Shown: piece by piece, positions 7,670 to 14,393 of the stretch
Layout of the letters: each line of letters starts with the position of its first letter
How positions within the stretch are numbered: position 1 is the stretch's first letter
Source of the DNA: a bacterium
GTDB lineage: Bacteria; UBA9089; JASEGY01
Length of the DNA stretch: 28,167 nucleotides
Assembly (NCBI GenBank): GCA_030019105.1
Contig: JASEGY010000006.1
Span: 1 to 28,167 of the forward strand
Direction of reading: 5' to 3'
The notes under the pieces: generated by a model
The model's input: the letters and a program-made list of their open reading frames with translations, nothing else
Told to the model about the DNA's origin: nothing
Databases searched by the model: none
Translations under genes and position numbers: made by a program

Positions 7670-8003
7670 GTAACTACTCAGCCACTAGCATCACCTTTGA
7701 TCACCCGTTAGAAACTGCATAAATGAAACTTGACGTCCAAGCCAGCAAGCCAGCCAGTTAGCGGATTCGCCGTTGCGGATATAATTCCAATTATGCAATT
7801 TACACGGTGCTGTTCAAACCTGATGCTAGGGCACAAAGATTATAAATAGCACACGGATTGCACGGATGAGACGGATTGACACGGATAAAAATTTATTAAA
7901 AAATCCGTGAGAATCCGTCAAATCTGTGTCATCCGTGTGCTATTCCATCATTAGTTCTTCTTCGTGCCTTAGTGCCTTAGTGCCTTTGTGGCTGAGTAGT
8001 TAC
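7670..8003. mobile_element. Fold-back element, 8-bp TSD CAGTTCTT
   Basis: A 334-bp element with perfect 16-bp terminal inverted repeats (GTAACTACTCAGCCAC / GTGGCTGAGTAGTTAC). Exact direct repeats CAGTTCTT lie at 7662-7669 and 8004-8011. Inside is a nested palindrome AATAGCACACGGAT...ATCCGTGTGCTATT (about 7848-7944), a module also present at 10562-10648. It encodes no transposase. It interrupts the ygiT-like gene. Confidence 0.93.
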
Positions 8004-8133
8004 CAGTTCTTGATGACATCGACCGCTATCTTTCTGTAACTCATAAGGTGGAACAACAGATTAATGTGGAGGTTGTGAGTATGGGTAGCGCCTTGGCCTA
8101 ACAACGGGATGCAACGGACGGGCGGAGAGAAAC

Positions 8134-8373
8134 ATGGGTTTTTGGGAAGGCGAAACTTGTGAATACTGTGGCGGGTCGATTGTCGAGAAGCGTGTTACCA
8201 TGCATCGGAAAGTCAAGGAAAATTATGTGCTGATTGAGAGTGTGCCTGCGGGAGTATGTACGCAGTGCGGTACACGCTATTATGCCGCAAATGTGCTCAA
8301 GACGATTGAAGAGAGCATTCGGGGACGGCGAAAAGCGGAGCGAGAATTGCTTGTGCCTGTGTACTCACTATGA
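8134..8373 (+). CDS. YgiT/MqsA-type zinc-finger protein (orphan antitoxin)
   Basis: This intact 79-residue protein has two CxxC pairs, CEYCGG (9-14) and CTQCGTRYY (42-50), which would bind one zinc ion, and a C-terminal tail lacking the helix-turn-helix of full MqsA. Proteins of this type are usually antitoxins for a small partner toxin; no intact partner gene adjoins it, so it may be an orphan. It is a paralogue of the broken gene immediately upstream. Its TGA stop codon is provided by the first bases of the 108-bp repeat that follows. Confidence 0.85.
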   Translation: MGFWEGETCEYCGGSIVEKRVTMHRKVKENYVLIESVPAGVCTQCGTRYYAANVLKTIEESIRGRRKAERELLVPVYSL

Positions 8374-8477
8374 GTTAGTTCTGCCATAGATTGCTCATTA
8401 GAGTATTGCTAAGTTGAGTCACCATTGGATATAACCTATAGTAAGAGTTGTGGTTGCCGGGCTAATTTTTGTTAGGC
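8370..8477 (+). repeat. 108-bp cassette-boundary repeat, copy 2, with possible promoter
   Basis: Nearly identical to 9031-9138. It begins with ATGAGTTAG, of which TGA is the stop codon of the upstream gene, and ends GTTAGGC. Within it TTGCTA (8406-8411) and TATAAC (8430-8435) with an 18-bp spacer could form a promoter for the DUF4160/DUF2442 pair. Confidence 0.85.
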
Positions 8478-8518
8478 ACCCTGAACCGTTCGTAACTCCA
8501 TGTGGAGGATAAACGACC

Positions 8519-8788
8519 ATGCCGATTCTATCTATGTTCTATGGCATCGTGATCCGCATGTACTTTTATGATGACCAGCAGCATCACGTGCCCCACTTCC
8601 ACGCCGAATATGCCGGGAAGCGGGTGGTGTTCAGTATCAGCAATGGGGAGGTATTGGCTGGCAAGCTGCCGTCTGGAAAAGCTCGACTGGTGCAGGCATG
8701 GATTGAAATCCACCGCGAGGAACTACTCGCTAACTGGGAATTGGCCGTAAATGGCGAGGAAGTATTCAAGATTGAGCCGTTGAGGTAG
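8519..8788 (+). CDS. DUF4160 family protein (putative toxin)
   Basis: 89 residues with the DUF4160 signature: MPILSMFYGIVIRMYFYDD, then the histidine-rich HHVPHFHAEYAG (about 22-33), and LVQAWIEIHREELLANWELA near the C-terminus. Proteins of this family are typically encoded just before a DUF2442 protein in a TA-like pair, as here. GTGGAGG lies upstream at good spacing. Biochemical activity is unknown. Confidence 0.9.
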   Translation: MPILSMFYGIVIRMYFYDDQQHHVPHFHAEYAGKRVVFSISNGEVLAGKLPSGKARLVQAWIEIHREELLANWELAVNGEEVFKIEPLR

Positions 8789-8797
8789 GAGATGTTC

Positions 8798-9034
8798 ATG
8801 AATCCTTATGTTCAACATGTTCATCCACTGGATGATTACCAAATAGAGGTGGTATTCGAGAACGGTGAGCGCCGGATATTTGACGTGAAACCTTACCTTC
8901 AACGTGGTGTCTTCGTCCGCCTGCAAAATCGCGCTGCATTTCAAGCGGCGCAGGTGGTGGCCGGTTCTGTCGAATGGCCTGGCGAGTTGGATTTGAGCTA
9001 TGATACGCTGTATCTGGAAAGCCAGCCGATATGA
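8798..9034 (+). CDS. DUF2442 family protein (putative antitoxin)
   Basis: 78 residues from ATG 8798; an in-frame ATG at 8792 is less likely because TAGGAG at 8786-8791 is best spaced for 8798, and because the paralogous fragment at 7331 also begins MNPYVQ. DYQIEVVFENGERRIFDVKP, then LDLSYDTLYLESQPI, follow the DUF2442 pattern. It follows the DUF4160 gene with the Shine-Dalgarno overlapping that gene's stop. Its own TGA lies in the next 108-bp repeat. Confidence 0.9.
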   Translation: MNPYVQHVHPLDDYQIEVVFENGERRIFDVKPYLQRGVFVRLQNRAAFQAAQVVAGSVEWPGELDLSYDTLYLESQPI

Positions 9035-9138
9035 GTTAGTTTTGCCACAGATTGCTCATTAGAGTATTGCTAAGTTGAGGCACCATTGGATATAACCTAT
9101 AGTAAGAGTTGTGTTTGCCGGGCTAATTTTTATTAGGC
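9031..9138 (+). repeat. 108-bp cassette-boundary repeat, copy 3
   Basis: Starts ATGAGTTAG at the stop codon of the DUF2442 gene and ends ATTAGGC (GTTAGGC in the other copies). It carries the same putative TTGCTA (9067-9072) and TATAAC (9091-9096) hexamers. Confidence 0.85.
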
Positions 9139-9217
9139 GGCAATTAGTTGGTCGGTCATTCCCGGGGCTGCCGAGGCTTCGCATGTTAGCTAAGGAGAGG
9201 TCGTTACCACCGAACCT

Positions 9218-9569
9218 ATGATCATTACATCACATGGGAAACCGTTAATGGCGTTAATAGATATTGAAGATGTGGACGTTGAAACGATTGCTTTGAGCTC
9301 CAATCCAGAGTTTCTCGCCATTATCCAACATCCCCGAAGACGACATGAACAGAAAGGAGGCATATCGAAGCAAAGAGATGAGACATCGTTTGGGAGTAAT
9401 TGAATCGGGTGCAGTTACTCTCCGCTACTGACCCAAGCATTTGGGGTAAAACGGGTTTCAAACAGGGCGATTTGTGCTAAATTACCCTGTTTATTTGCAG
9501 AAATTTGGGGGTAAATAGGGCAGATTTGTTGATGGTAGCGGAGAGTATCTGCACCCAATTGAATCATAA
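9218..9569 (+). pseudogene. Phd/YefM-family antitoxin remnant
   Basis: MIITSHGKPLMALIDIEDVD is the middle of a Phd-type antitoxin; the N-terminal DNA-binding half is missing, so the gene is truncated. Near the end, one extra A in TCGAAGCAAAG (9365-9375) shifts the frame; removing it restores SKEMRHRLGV followed by IES and a TAA at 9567-9569, once the element at 9407-9556 is also removed. The gene thus bears a truncation, a frameshift and an insertion. Confidence 0.75.
9407..9556. mobile_element. Fold-back element, 9-bp TSD AATTGAATC
   Basis: A 150-bp element with ends GGGTGCAGTTACTCTCCGCT and AGCGGAGAGTATCTGCACCC, and a partly palindromic interior (TTTGGGGTAAA / TTACCCTG / GGGGGTAAATAGGG). 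The 9-bp direct repeats AATTGAATC are exact at 9398-9406 and 9557-9565. It lies in the last codons of the Phd-like gene. Confidence 0.9.
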
Positions 9570-9586
9570 TAGAGGAGGAGGCTTGA

Positions 9587-10348
9587 ATGAACCAATCAAA
9601 AATTGAATCATTTCCGTCAGATGTAGCAAATAAGCTCAAAACCTACGTCTATAGGCTAATTGACCCGTGAAACGGGGAGACCTTTTATGTCGGAAAGGGA
9701 CAGGGCAATCGCGTGTTTGCGCACATCTGCGCCGAGCAGAATATAGAAGGTGATAAGCTCGACAACAAAATTGAGAAAATTAAGCGCATCCGGGAAATAC
9801 ACCGTGCCGACTTAGAGGTCGTCCTCGTCATTCATCGCCACGGAATGGATGACGAGACTGCCTTGGAGGTTGAAGCTGCGCTTATCGATGCGTATCCAGG
9901 CCTCACCAATGTCGTTGGTGGAGCAGGCAGCAACGACTACGGGGTGATGCATGTCAAGGAGATCATTAGCCTCTACCATGCTGAGCCGGCAGTGTTCCAG
10001 CAGCACAAGGCGTTGCTGCTCAACGTCAACAGGAGTGCTGCCGAGACATCGCTTTACGAGGCAACTCGTTATGCTTGGGTGATCAACAAGGACAAGGACA
10101 AGGCCAAGCAAGCTGAAGTCATTCTCGCCATTCAGCAAGGCCGCATCATCGGTGCCTTCATTGCAGACGACTGGTTGGAAGCGACGGCAGCGAACTTTCC
10201 AGGGCGAGACGATATTCCCGGACGCTTCGGCTTCGTTGGCCAGGAGGCACCCGCCGCAATCAGCAGGCTGTACGTAGGGAAACGTGTGCCTGACGAGTAC
10301 CTCAAGCCTGGCGCTGCAAACCCGGTCAGGTACACCTGGGACGCGTAG
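9587..10348 (+). pseudogene. GIY-YIG nuclease-like gene with in-frame TGA
   Basis: From ATG 9587 (well placed after AGAGGAGGAGG) the frame encodes a 253-residue GIY-YIG domain protein, interrupted only by TGA at 9668-9670 (codon 28). The domain reads TYVYRLIDP-stop-NGETFYVGKGQGNRVFAH, where homologous domains have an arginine at the stop position, so a CGA-to-TGA change is likely. The conserved Y-V-Y, Y-V-G-K-G and the glutamate region (LEVEAALIDAYPGLTNVVGG) are intact. The distal part from 9713 is open and could be translated from an internal start, but would lack half the catalytic motif. Confidence 0.85.
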
Positions 10349-10426
10349 AGTGGATCCGCCGAATGTATTAATAATTCGTGTGAAGCGTAGCGAAGCGGAG
10401 CCGACACATAATTCTTGAAAAATGCT

Positions 10427-10947
10427 ATGAACGTTGATGTGTCAAACATAAATAATTTCGACCTGTGCAATCGACATCTACCAACAATTTAATCACCACG
10501 GAGACACGGAGACACGGAGAGAAATCAGGAAATAAGTCTAAAGGTGTAGATACTCTAATTTAATAGCACACGGATGACACGGATTCAACGGATTTACACT
10601 GATTTTATTCGTGGTAATCCGTAGTATCCGTGTTATCCGTGTGCTATTCTTCTAAAATTATTTCTCCGTGCCTCCGTGTCTCCGTGGTGAATTTCCGTTT
10701 GCACAGGTCGAATAATTTGGCAGAACAATTGCTTTCGTTGCCTCCCGCCTCAAGGGCTTTCCTCGCGGAAAAGCTTGTGGTGAGCATAGATAATTATGCT
10801 GATCCGGAGATTGAGGCTGCTTGGAGTGAGGAGATCACCCGACGGATACAGGAATACGAAGAAGGCCAGGTTCACGGAATATCCTCAAAAGAAGTCTTCC
10901 GGGAAGCAAGAAAGAGGCTGGATGAAGCCCGCTCGATATCATCCTGA
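10427..10947 (+). pseudogene. Addiction-module antitoxin gene split by a fold-back element
   Basis: Two parts, 10427-10458 and 10719-10947, join in perfect frame after removing the 252-bp element and one 8-bp repeat, giving 86 residues. It starts MNVDVSNINNLAEQLLSLPP and contains SRAFLAEKLVVSIDNYADPE and IEAAWSEEITRRIQEYEEGQ, a pattern of the short unstable antitoxins that precede ParE/RelE toxins. In its present state an ATG inside the element (10630) reads in frame into the distal part, so a variant with a new N-terminus might still be made. Confidence 0.85.
10459..10710. mobile_element. Fold-back element, 8-bp TSD AATAATTT
   Basis: A 252-bp nested palindrome: outer ends CGACCTGTGCAA / TTTGCACAGGTCG, next arms CACCACGGAGACACGGAG / CTCCGTGTCTCCGTGGTG, and an inner arm pair AATAGCACACGGAT / ATCCGTGTGCTATT. 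Direct repeats AATAATTT at 10451-10458 and 10711-10718 are exact. It interrupts an antitoxin gene. Confidence 0.93.
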
Positions 10948-11128
10948 AGCACAGATTGAGACCATCGAGTCAGCATTATTCTATGACAGTAGGTAGGAAA
11001 GTCTTGAAGACAGGTTCCTTGCGGCTATGGAGGAGTGCGAACGCCTTATCCAGACCTATCCTGCCTCTGGGGTGACCTGCGATAAGGGAACGAGAAGACG
11101 TATAGTAAAGAAGTTCCCTTTTGGTGAT
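10922..11128 (+). pseudogene. ParE/RelE-type toxin remnant with in-frame TAG
   Basis: Overlapping the antitoxin end by 26 nt, the frame encodes MKPARYHPEAQIETIESALF and YDSR, then TAG (10994-10996), then ESLEDRFLAAMEECERLIQT and RRRIVKKFPFG. The order (HPEA...FL..ME....I...P......RR.....FP.G) is that of ParE-like toxins. Besides the stop codon, the C-terminal strand after FPFG is missing and the frame runs into the next antitoxin. The toxin is almost certainly dead. Confidence 0.8.
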
Positions 11129-11161
11129 GAAGGCTTTTACAGTCGAAGAAAGGAGATAGCC

Positions 11162-11380
11162 ATGACCGAGCTTCTTTCAAAAGCATTTGATCAAGCAGTA
11201 AAGTTGCCACAACCTCTGCAAGATCAAGTTGCAGAAGAGTTATTGGAAGATATTGAGGGCGAATTCAAATGGGATGAAACATTGGCCAAGTCTCACGATA
11301 AACTTGCAAAATTGGCTGACCATGCACTGGCAGAATTCAAGGCTGGTCGCACCAAAAAGATGGGATTCGATGAACTATGA
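11162..11380 (+). CDS. Small antitoxin-like protein (orphan)
   Basis: A 72-residue protein with AAAGGAG placed well before ATG 11162. MTELLSKAFDQAVKLPQPLQ, DQVAEELLEDIEGEFKWDE and ALAEFKAGRTKKMGFDEL match the pattern of small acidic antitoxins paired with RelE-like toxins. A longer in-frame reading from 11027 would fuse it to the toxin remnant and is likely an artefact. No toxin gene follows; the downstream sequence is a palindromic repeat, so the partner appears to be lost. Confidence 0.75.
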   Translation: MTELLSKAFDQAVKLPQPLQDQVAEELLEDIEGEFKWDETLAKSHDKLAKLADHALAEFKAGRTKKMGFDEL

Positions 11381-11385
11381 ATTCT

Positions 11386-11530
11386 CGCAATACCACAACA
11401 CTCGGCAGGGGATCATTTTGAAGAAACGTATCCCCCTGCGACAAATTTAGGTAAGAAGCAATAATATTAACTACTATCAACAATTTCAATCATCACCAAG
11501 TGAGTTCCTGCCGATTTTCGCGGTATTGCG
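11386..11530. repeat. Inverted repeat with CGCAATACC ends
   Basis: CGCAATACCACAACACTCGG at the left pairs imperfectly with CCGATTTTCGCGGTATTGCG at the right. The terminal CGCAATACC is shared with the element at 5361-5480. No target duplication was found. It takes the place of the expected toxin gene. Confidence 0.7.
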
Positions 11531-11581
11531 GTATTAGGCATTTCAGCACTTTAAACTTCAGGCACTTTAGGAGAGTGGCTT

Positions 11582-12666
11582 ATGAAACATTTGTTAACAC
11601 CAAAGCTTGATTATGTCTTTAAACGATTGTTTGCGAAAGATATGGAGATTTTGCTTGATCTGGTCAACGCCGTACTGAATTTTCCCGAACCCCAACGGAT
11701 ACAGTCGTTGGAGGTAAAAAATCCGACCATTTTACCCGAACAGATCACCGACAAGTACATTATCCTGGACATTCTGGCCGTTGACAGGAGGGGATACCAG
11801 TATGACATCGAAATGCAGGCACAAAAATACCAGTATTATCCGGAACGGACCGTGTACTATCTCTGTCGCATGTATGCGAACCAGCTTGAAGCAGGGGAAA
11901 AGTATGAATCTCTGAACCCGGTACTCGGCATTCGTTTCCTTGATTACGAGCAATTTCCAGACGATAAGGATTTTCACTATTGTTTTCAACTCCGCGATGT
12001 CCGGCATCCAAACCTTCGGCTGACGAATCATTTGTCAGTGTATATGTTCGAGCTGCCAAAGCTTAAAAATAGCACCCAGTCTGAGCAATGGGGAGAAAAG
12101 GTGTTCGAATGGTTACATTTTCTCAATCATGCTCAAGAGGAAGGAGAACAAACGATGAGAACCCAATACACAAATCCGGCCATTCTTAGCGCGGCCTCTG
12201 GCCGCAACCAAACCAATTTTGGATTGCAGATTGCGGATTATGGAACGCTGAAATTGGAAATTGGAAATTAGGAAAAGCGTGAAAGCCTAATTTCTAATTT
12301 CCAATTTCAATTCGCAATCGTAACATTCTCGCGGACAACGCAAATGTTGCGGGGTAATAGTATAAAGCGTTCAAAGTGTTAGAAAAATTGAGCGTAGATG
12401 ACGAAACCCGTTACCAAGCAGAGATGCGGGAACGAGCTTTAAGAAACAAGGTCTCTGAATTGGCTGCCGCCCGAGAAGAAGGTATAGAAGAAGGCCGAGA
12501 AGAAGGTCGAGAAGAAGGGTTGAAACAAGGCGAAATAATAGGGCAAATTCGGCTATTACAAGAAATGCTAAAGCATCTAATCTGTTCCGAAAAAGACCTC
12601 GTTCAAAAAAGCATAGAAGAATTGAATAAAATGCTCCAGGAACTAAAAGCTGAATTGAAGTCTTGA
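11582..12666 (+). pseudogene. Rpn/PD-(D/E)XK nuclease gene interrupted by a repeat insertion
   Basis: The N-terminal part (11582-12184) and C-terminal part (from 12364) together make an Rpn-family recombination-promoting nuclease / PDDEXK transposase-like protein. MKHLLTPKLDYVFKRLF is the family start. The catalytic core shows D63 and E77-x-Q79 (ILDILAVDRRGYQYDIEMQ). The break falls between TQYTNPAI and KAFKVLEKLSVDDETRYQAE, which are contiguous in family members. The C-terminus has the usual EGIEEGREEGREEGLKQGE repeat. About 179 bp of palindromic sequence separates the halves. An N-terminal protein of 229 residues could still be made, the last 29 from the repeat. Confidence 0.88.
12185..12363. 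repeat. Palindromic insertion inside the Rpn gene
   Basis: Contains AAATTGG heptamers facing their complement (12249-12275 against 12286-12308) and the fragments GATTGCGGATT/AATTCGCAATC. I could not define its ends or a target duplication, so more than one event may have occurred. Confidence 0.65.
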
Positions 12667-12684
12667 TTAGGGGACGGAGTTGAA

Positions 12685-12849
12685 ATGGTTGACATAGGGG
12701 GGGTTGGTGGTCAGCACATCCTCAGGAAGGAAAGGTGTTATGACTGTGACGGTCGAAAAGATTGCGACACTTTATTCTGGTTCTGGATTGGAAATCACGA
12801 CGAGTATGAAAGACTTCTTGGGAAGTTATGTTCCTACAAAAATTTTTAA
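12685..12849 (+). pseudogene. Possible toxin C-terminal remnant overlapping tilS start
   Basis: A 54-codon ORF ends CDTLFWFWIGNHDEYERLLG and overlaps the first 22 nt of tilS. The W-I-G-x-H-x-E-Y motif resembles the C-terminal strand of HigB/RelE-like toxins. The upstream half does not look like a toxin, so this is probably a truncated end. An alternative 42-codon ORF from 12739 lies in another frame and is not convincing. Confidence 0.35.
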
Positions 12850-14225
12850 ACACCATTACTCGCTATGAATTGCTTAAACCAAAAGAGAAGATTGTTGTGG
12901 CTGTCTCAGGAGGGCCGGACTCGGTTGCCCTGACTCATATCCTGGTTTCTCTGGGCAAAAATTATAACTTACGCCTTCATCCGGCTCATCTTAACCACCT
13001 CTTGAGGGGTGAAGAAGCCGAAGCTGATGCCTCTTTTGTCAGGAGCTTATCTCAGCAGTTAGGGCTTGATTTGACCATAGAAGAAATTGATGTGGCTCAA
13101 GTAGCCAAAAAGGATGGCCTCTCCATTCAGCAGGCAGCCAGAAAGGTTCGGTATGACTTTTTAACCCGCGTAGCTGAAAAAATAGGGGCAAAGCGAATTG
13201 CCCTGGGGCATCACCTTGATGACCAGGTTGAGACTATCCTGATGCGGCTCATCAGGGGCTGTGGCCCGGAAGGCCTGGCCGGGATACCTCCCCGGAGAAA
13301 AATGGCTGATGATCTGATTCTGGTAAGGCCATTGATTGAGATAACCTCGGCCGAGATTAAGGAATACCTGAAGGAAAATAAGCTGCCTTATCGTATTGAT
13401 TCGTCTAACCTTAAAAGAGATTACTTAAGAAACAAGATCAGGTTGGATGTTCTCCCCATGCTTCTCAACCTGAACCCTAATTTTAAACAGACCTTGTTAA
13501 GGATTAGCTCTTTATGGGAGAGGGATGATAAATACCTTGAGGAAGCAGCGGAAGAGCATCTGGGTAGACTGAAGAAGGAAAAAGAAGGAAGCCTTGATCT
13601 GAGCGAATTCAATCCCCTTCCTTCAGCCATTAAATCGAGGATAATCCGCCGGCTTTTGAATACAATTATAAATAACCACGTCGAATTCTCTTTTCAACAC
13701 GTAGAAGACGTGCTCCTTATGGCTGAGTTTGGGCCGGCCCAGGGAAGATTAGAACTGCCTGGAGGAGTGATAGTTAAGAAAGAATACAATGTCTTGAGGG
13801 GGGAGTTAAGAAAAAAGAAAGGCGAGGAGAAGAAATCTTTTCATTATTCTTTCTTCCCCGGAGACAGAGTAGAGCTTCAGGAAATAGGCAAGGCACTTGA
13901 GACCAATATCTTAAGCAATCCTCCATTCAGGATATCAAAGGATAGGAGTATGGTTTATCTTGATTTGGAACAAATCAAGCCACCGTTGCTGGTACGCAAT
14001 TTCTGTCCGGGGGACCGATTCACGCCCTTAGGGATGAAAGGGACAAAAAAGGTAAAGGACTTCTTTATTGATCTTAAGATTCTGCAAGAACAGCGGGATC
14101 AGACGCCCATTATTCTGGACAGGAAAGGGATTATTTGGGTAGCCCCTTATCAGATAAGTGACCGGGTGAAGGTTACAACTAAAACAAAGGATGTTTTATT
14201 AGCTTCATTGGAGGTAACTACTTAG
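12828..14225 (+). CDS. tilS: tRNA(Ile)-lysidine synthase TilS
   Basis: TilS converts C34 of tRNA-Ile(CAU) to lysidine, allowing AUA decoding. The PP-loop motif SGGPDS is at residues 27-32, the second conserved block HHLDDQVETILMRLIRGCG at about 129-147, and RNKIR at about 200-204. The C-terminal TilS domains are present (RNFCPGDRFTPLGM...TKKVKDFFIDLKI). Length 465 is normal. The last residues and the TAG stop are encoded by the fold-back element at 14214-14375, which inserted at the very 3' end, so the native C-terminus has been slightly altered. The start ATG follows GGGAAG. Confidence 0.96.
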   Translation: MFLQKFLNTITRYELLKPKEKIVVAVSGGPDSVALTHILVSLGKNYNLRLHPAHLNHLLRGEEAEADASFVRSLSQQLGLDLTIEEIDVAQVAKKDGLSIQQAARKVRYDFLTRVAEKIGAKRIALGHHLDDQVETILMRLIRGCGPEGLAGIPPRRKMADDLILVRPLIEITSAEIKEYLKENKLPYRIDSSNLKRDYLRNKIRLDVLPMLLNLNPNFKQTLLRISSLWERDDKYLEEAAEEHLGRLKKEKEGSLDLSEFNPLPSAIKSRIIRRLLNTIINNHVEFSFQHVEDVLLMAEFGPAQGRLELPGGVIVKKEYNVLRGELRKKKGEEKKSFHYSFFPGDRVELQEIGKALETNILSNPPFRISKDRSMVYLDLEQIKPPLLVRNFCPGDRFTPLGMKGTKKVKDFFIDLKILQEQRDQTPIILDRKGIIWVAPYQISDRVKVTTKTKDVLLASLEVTT

Positions 14226-14375
14226 GTTCACAATTCACAGTTCCAGGGTTCAAGGTTCAAGGTTTAAGGTTTAAGGTTTAAGGTTAGAGAGCGACCAACC
14301 GTGAACCTTGAACCTGACAACCTGAGTAGAGAGCGACCAACCGTGAACCTTGAACCTGACAACCTGAGTAGTTAC
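14214..14375. mobile_element. Fold-back element, 8-bp TSD CATTGGAG, between tilS and ftsH
   Basis: A 162-bp element beginning GTAACTACTTAGGTTCAC and ending CAACCTGAGTAGTTAC. Exact direct repeats CATTGGAG occur at 14206-14213 and 14376-14383. The interior has TTCAAGG and GGTTTAA heptamers and a 44-bp unit (AGAGAGCGACCAACCGTGAA...) repeated in tandem. It supplies the tilS stop codon, and its right target copy carries the GGAG before ftsH. Confidence 0.93.
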
Positions 14376-14393
14376 CATTGGAGACGAGTAAAG

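Larger units (their letters stand above)
7424..8101 (+). pseudogene. YgiT-type zinc-finger antitoxin gene split by two fold-back elements
   Basis: Three pieces (7424-7498, 7598-7669, 8012-8101) join in a single frame when two elements and one copy of each target duplication are removed, giving a 78-residue protein. It begins MICEFCGGETRKKKVKRQHW, continues YIVEDVETEVCITCGERYFH and ends with NVEVVSMGSALA. The paired CxxC motifs are those of YgiT-type zinc-finger antitoxins. GGAGGAGG precedes ATG 7424. As it stands the frame stops within the first element at 7511-7513. Confidence 0.88.

Noticed and set aside
8093..8125. GCCTAACAACGGGATGCAACGGACG resembles the 5' half of an integron attC site, and the 108-bp repeats end in GTTAGGC.
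   Set aside because: No complete R''-L''...L'-R' structure could be paired in either orientation, the TAA of GCCTAAC is a natural stop codon, and no integrase is present. An integron is not supported.
9668..10996. Internal TGA and TAG codons as signs of an alternative genetic code.
   Set aside because: TGA and TAG act as normal stops in intact genes here (for example TGA in wzi, TAG in greA and tilS), and the affected genes have other damage or lie among decayed genes.
11027..11161. Extended ORF joining a toxin fragment to the antitoxin at 11162.
   Set aside because: It begins inside a ParE remnant behind a stop codon, while ATG 11162 has its own AAAGGAG site.
14301..14393. In-frame upstream ATG that would lengthen FtsH by 31 residues.
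   Set aside because: The extra residues are encoded by the tandem repeat of the fold-back element and have no ribosome site; ATG 14394 fits FtsH proteins.
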